From Lentisphaeria bacterium (GTDB lineage Bacteria; Verrucomicrobiota; Lentisphaeria; Victivallales; Victivallaceae), in contig JAFSYV010000115.1 of the NCBI GenBank assembly GCA_017443585.1, positions 1 through 33,954 on the forward strand: a stretch of DNA of 33,954 nt. The letters are read 5' to 3'. The position numbers and the translations under genes were made by a program. This document shows positions 32,587-33,954 of this stretch, in pieces (positions within the stretch are counted from its first letter, which is position 1; every line of letters begins with the position of its first letter). The notes under the pieces were generated by a model. It did not search any database, had not been told where the DNA came from, and saw nothing but the letters and a program-made list of their open reading frames with translations.

Positions 32587-32618
32587 TGAAAAAGGCGGGC
32601 TCCTGCGCTCTGGGGTGA
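32587..32618 (+). repeat. 32-base direct repeat, right copy
   Basis: Second copy of the repeat at 31101-31132 (30 of 32 identical). It lies in the 108-base gap between the convergent DUF6508-like and SGNH genes, and its frame (DEELKKAGSCALG then TGA) looks like a gene end without the gene. The gap otherwise holds a T-run at 32635-32640 but no convincing terminator. Confidence 0.75.
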
Positions 32619-32627
32619 GACCGCGGG

Positions 32628-33737
32628 TCAGGCCTTTTTTCCGGGAGCGTAGCCGTACTTTTCCAGCAGGCGGCGGAGGACCGGCTCCAGCTTGTCGGCC
32701 ATCCGGGTGAAGCCCAAATCGGTAGGATGGGCGCCGTCGATAGTGTTTTCGGTGTAGTCCTTCGGCGACCAGAATTTCGTCCCGTCCACGAAATAGATGT
32801 TCTTGTCGCCGGCCTTTTTCCGGGCCTTGAAGACGGTCCGGAACTCCTCCTTGAAGACGGGGATCTCGCAGGCGTAGCGGGGGCCGTAGGGGACCTTGGT
32901 CACGATTACGATGGGGACCAGGGGATGTTTCTCCCGCATGATCTCCAGAAAACGGGGCACCCGTTCGAGGACGAGCTGCGCGGAAACGCTGTTGGCTTCG
33001 CTGTCGATGACGATCATGGCGGGATCTTCGATCTCAGCCAGCAGTTCCGCCGCTTCGGGATCGTTCTGGCCGTTGCCGGAAAAGCCGAAGTTGAGGAACT
33101 CGACTTGAAGACGGCGGCTGAGCTGGTTGGTGAAGGCGCTCCCCGGCCGGGTGGCGGATCCCCCCTGGGTGATGGAGGTGCCGTAGATTACCACGGGCCG
33201 CTCCACGGGCAGGGGGGCGGGCGGCAGAAGCTTCGCTTTCTTTTCGAGACCGATCCACAGCTCTTCCACGCCGTTGTAGAGGGGGAAGTTCAGCCGGAAC
33301 TCCCGCATGGTCGTCTCGGCGGGGTGGAAGATCTCGCGCACATACTCCTTTTTGCCGCAGGCGGGGGCCGCGGAGTCCCAGAAGATCTCCTGCCCGAGCT
33401 CGCCCGTGTAGAGGTCGAAGCCGCTTCGGCCCGTTTCAGACATGGAGGTCGAGTCGGCGATCTTGACGCTCCGGACCCACAGGACGATACGGCGGCTGTC
33501 GGTACGGAACCGGAGCTGGCCCCCCGCGGTACAGGCCGCATGGTCGAGCACTCCCTGTCGGAAGTTCATCTTTTCCGCCTTGGCGGGAAAACGGCGGAAC
33601 CTTTTTTCGGACTCGAACCAGTAAAATCCCAGCACTTCGAAGGGTTTTTCTCTCGGATCCGCCCAGCGCAGTCCCGCCGGGTCGATCTTGGCGTTCCGCA
33701 GGTCGCTTTCGAGTTTTTTCACATCCGGTTTTCCCAT
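32628..33737 (-). CDS. SGNH/GDSL-type hydrolase
   Basis: A 369-residue two-domain protein. Residues 1 to about 170 form a beta-rich N-terminal domain of the kind preceding many SGNH esterases. The hydrolase part has the nucleophile Ser188 in YGTSITQGGSA, block II FGFSGNGQ (Gly/Asn of the oxyanion hole), IDSEANS in place of the usual GxND block III, and the Asp334/His337 pair in DGAHPTD. Likely an esterase acting on acetylated sugars or lipids. No signal peptide is visible. ATG 33737 is chosen because AAGGAG precedes it and the longer frame would run through the promoter and the rRNA terminator. It converges on the DUF6508-like gene. Confidence 0.85.
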   Translation of the reverse strand: MGKPDVKKLESDLRNAKIDPAGLRWADPREKPFEVLGFYWFESEKRFRRFPAKAEKMNFRQGVLDHAACTAGGQLRFRTDSRRIVLWVRSVKIADSTSMSETGRSGFDLYTGELGQEIFWDSAAPACGKKEYVREIFHPAETTMREFRLNFPLYNGVEELWIGLEKKAKLLPPAPLPVERPVVIYGTSITQGGSATRPGSAFTNQLSRRLQVEFLNFGFSGNGQNDPEAAELLAEIEDPAMIVIDSEANSVSAQLVLERVPRFLEIMREKHPLVPIVIVTKVPYGPRYACEIPVFKEEFRTVFKARKKAGDKNIYFVDGTKFWSPKDYTENTIDGAHPTDLGFTRMADKLEPVLRRLLEKYGYAPGKKA

Positions 33738-33780
33738 GATCTTTCGGCTCCTTTTTCGATCTTTTTCCGTTGCTGTCCAT

Positions 33781-33808
33781 AATATACACCGCGACCGGGG
33801 AATTGCAA
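33781..33808 (-). promoter_or_regulatory. Predicted promoter of the SGNH hydrolase gene
   Basis: On the minus strand: TTGCAA (33803-33808), 16 bases ending GCGGTG, then TATATT (33781-33786), 44 bases before the start codon. It is very like the promoters at 16164 and 6434. Confidence 0.62.
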
Positions 33809-33845
33809 GAAAAGAAACGTGGCAAACGGCGCTTTTCCGCGGGCG

Positions 33846-33889
33846 AAAAAAAAGGACCTTTCGGCGAGTGCGAATCGCTGAAAGGTCCT
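33846..33889 (-). terminator. Intrinsic terminator of the rRNA operon
   Basis: On the minus strand a 15-base stem (33875-33889 with 33853-33867, one G-U pair) with a 7-base loop is followed by eight T (plus-strand A-run 33846-33853). It lies 11 bases behind the 3' end of the 5S rRNA, as expected for the end of an rRNA operon. Confidence 0.9.
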
Positions 33890-33900
33890 CAAGAAAAATT

Positions 33901-33954
33901 CCCGGCATCGTGCTACTCTCCCATAGTCAATTGTACAGTACCATCGCCGCTGGA
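33901..33954 (-). rRNA. rrf: 5S ribosomal RNA, 3' part (cut by window edge)
   Basis: Read on the minus strand, the last 54 bases begin TCCAGCGGCGATGGTACTG, continue to ACTATGGGAGAGTAGCACG and end ATGCCGGG. This is the conserved 3' half of 5S rRNA (CGATGGTACTG and GGGAGAGTAG are hallmark stretches). The 5' half and presumably 23S and 16S lie beyond the window. The exact 3' end is set by the expected pairing with the 5' end and could be off by one or two bases. Confidence 0.88.

Noticed and set aside
32520-32618. In-frame extension of the DUF6508-like gene past its TAA to the repeat TGA
   Set aside because: The frame is open after the stop, but one in three such frames would match by chance and the sequence has no family resemblance, so I do not propose readthrough.
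31101-32618. Insertion sequence or composite transposon
   Set aside because: Direct repeats flank the island, but there is no transposase, integrase or terminal inverted repeat.
1-33954. CRISPR arrays, tRNA genes, phage genes
   Set aside because: I saw no regularly spaced repeat series, no tRNA-like cloverleaf with conserved T-loop, and no phage structural or integrase genes. A computed tRNA and CRISPR scan would settle this.

Overview
The window looks like a GC-rich chromosome segment from a member of the Lentisphaerota (Victivallis-like, anaerobic, probably gut-associated). The phylum is inferred mainly from two pseudopilin genes with the [12 protein letters not shown] signature followed by [10 protein letters not shown], a protein type that is greatly expanded in that phylum, and from the mix of glycoside hydrolases with anaerobic (early cobalt insertion) B12 synthesis. 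No sequence search was possible, so the taxonomy is a reasoned guess.

Left end (1-5231): nucleotide synthesis genes in one direction, namely the 3' end of pyrG, then carB and guaA. Behind guaA lies a collapsed remnant of a pseudopilin gene (5242-5363) that closely resembles two separated parts of the intact pseudopilin gene 1.4 kb downstream. Next (5411-9663) an AraC-type regulator is divergent from a three-gene unit: pseudopilin, small secreted protein, and a large putative glycoside hydrolase.

Core (9664-29837): one long B12 locus. It opens with a promoter and a cobalamin riboswitch. The first gene behind the riboswitch is a pseudopilin. It is followed by a radical SAM enzyme of the HutW/ChuW (anaerobic heme-degradation) type, a complete FecBCD/BtuFCD-type importer, and a flavodoxin fused to the cobalt chelatase CbiK. 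A second promoter at 16164-16192 then precedes the biosynthetic block: CobD-CbiP fusion, CobA, CbiC, CbiD, CbiET, CbiFG, CbiH, CbiA, CbiB, CobC-like phosphatase, CobU, CobT, CobS. Most junctions are ATGA-type stop/start overlaps. cbiC is interrupted by an in-frame TAA although the rest of its frame is perfectly preserved. CbiL and CbiJ were not found in the window.

Right end (29852-33954): a GH29 alpha-L-fucosidase lies 14 bases behind cobS. Then comes a visibly AT-richer island between two 32-base direct repeats, holding an unknown basic protein with a structured leader and a DUF6508-like protein with its own strong promoter. An SGNH hydrolase on the minus strand follows, and finally an intrinsic terminator and the 3' part of a 5S rRNA gene, also on the minus strand, at the window edge.

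The most interesting parts are the riboswitch-controlled uptake/remodelling module (pseudopilin, radical SAM, importer, flavodoxin-chelatase), which resembles an anaerobic heme-salvage operon rewired to B12 control; the interrupted cbiC; and a recurring promoter shape (TTGCAA-like, 16-17 bases, TATATT, mostly with GGTG just before the -10 box) upstream of six separate units.
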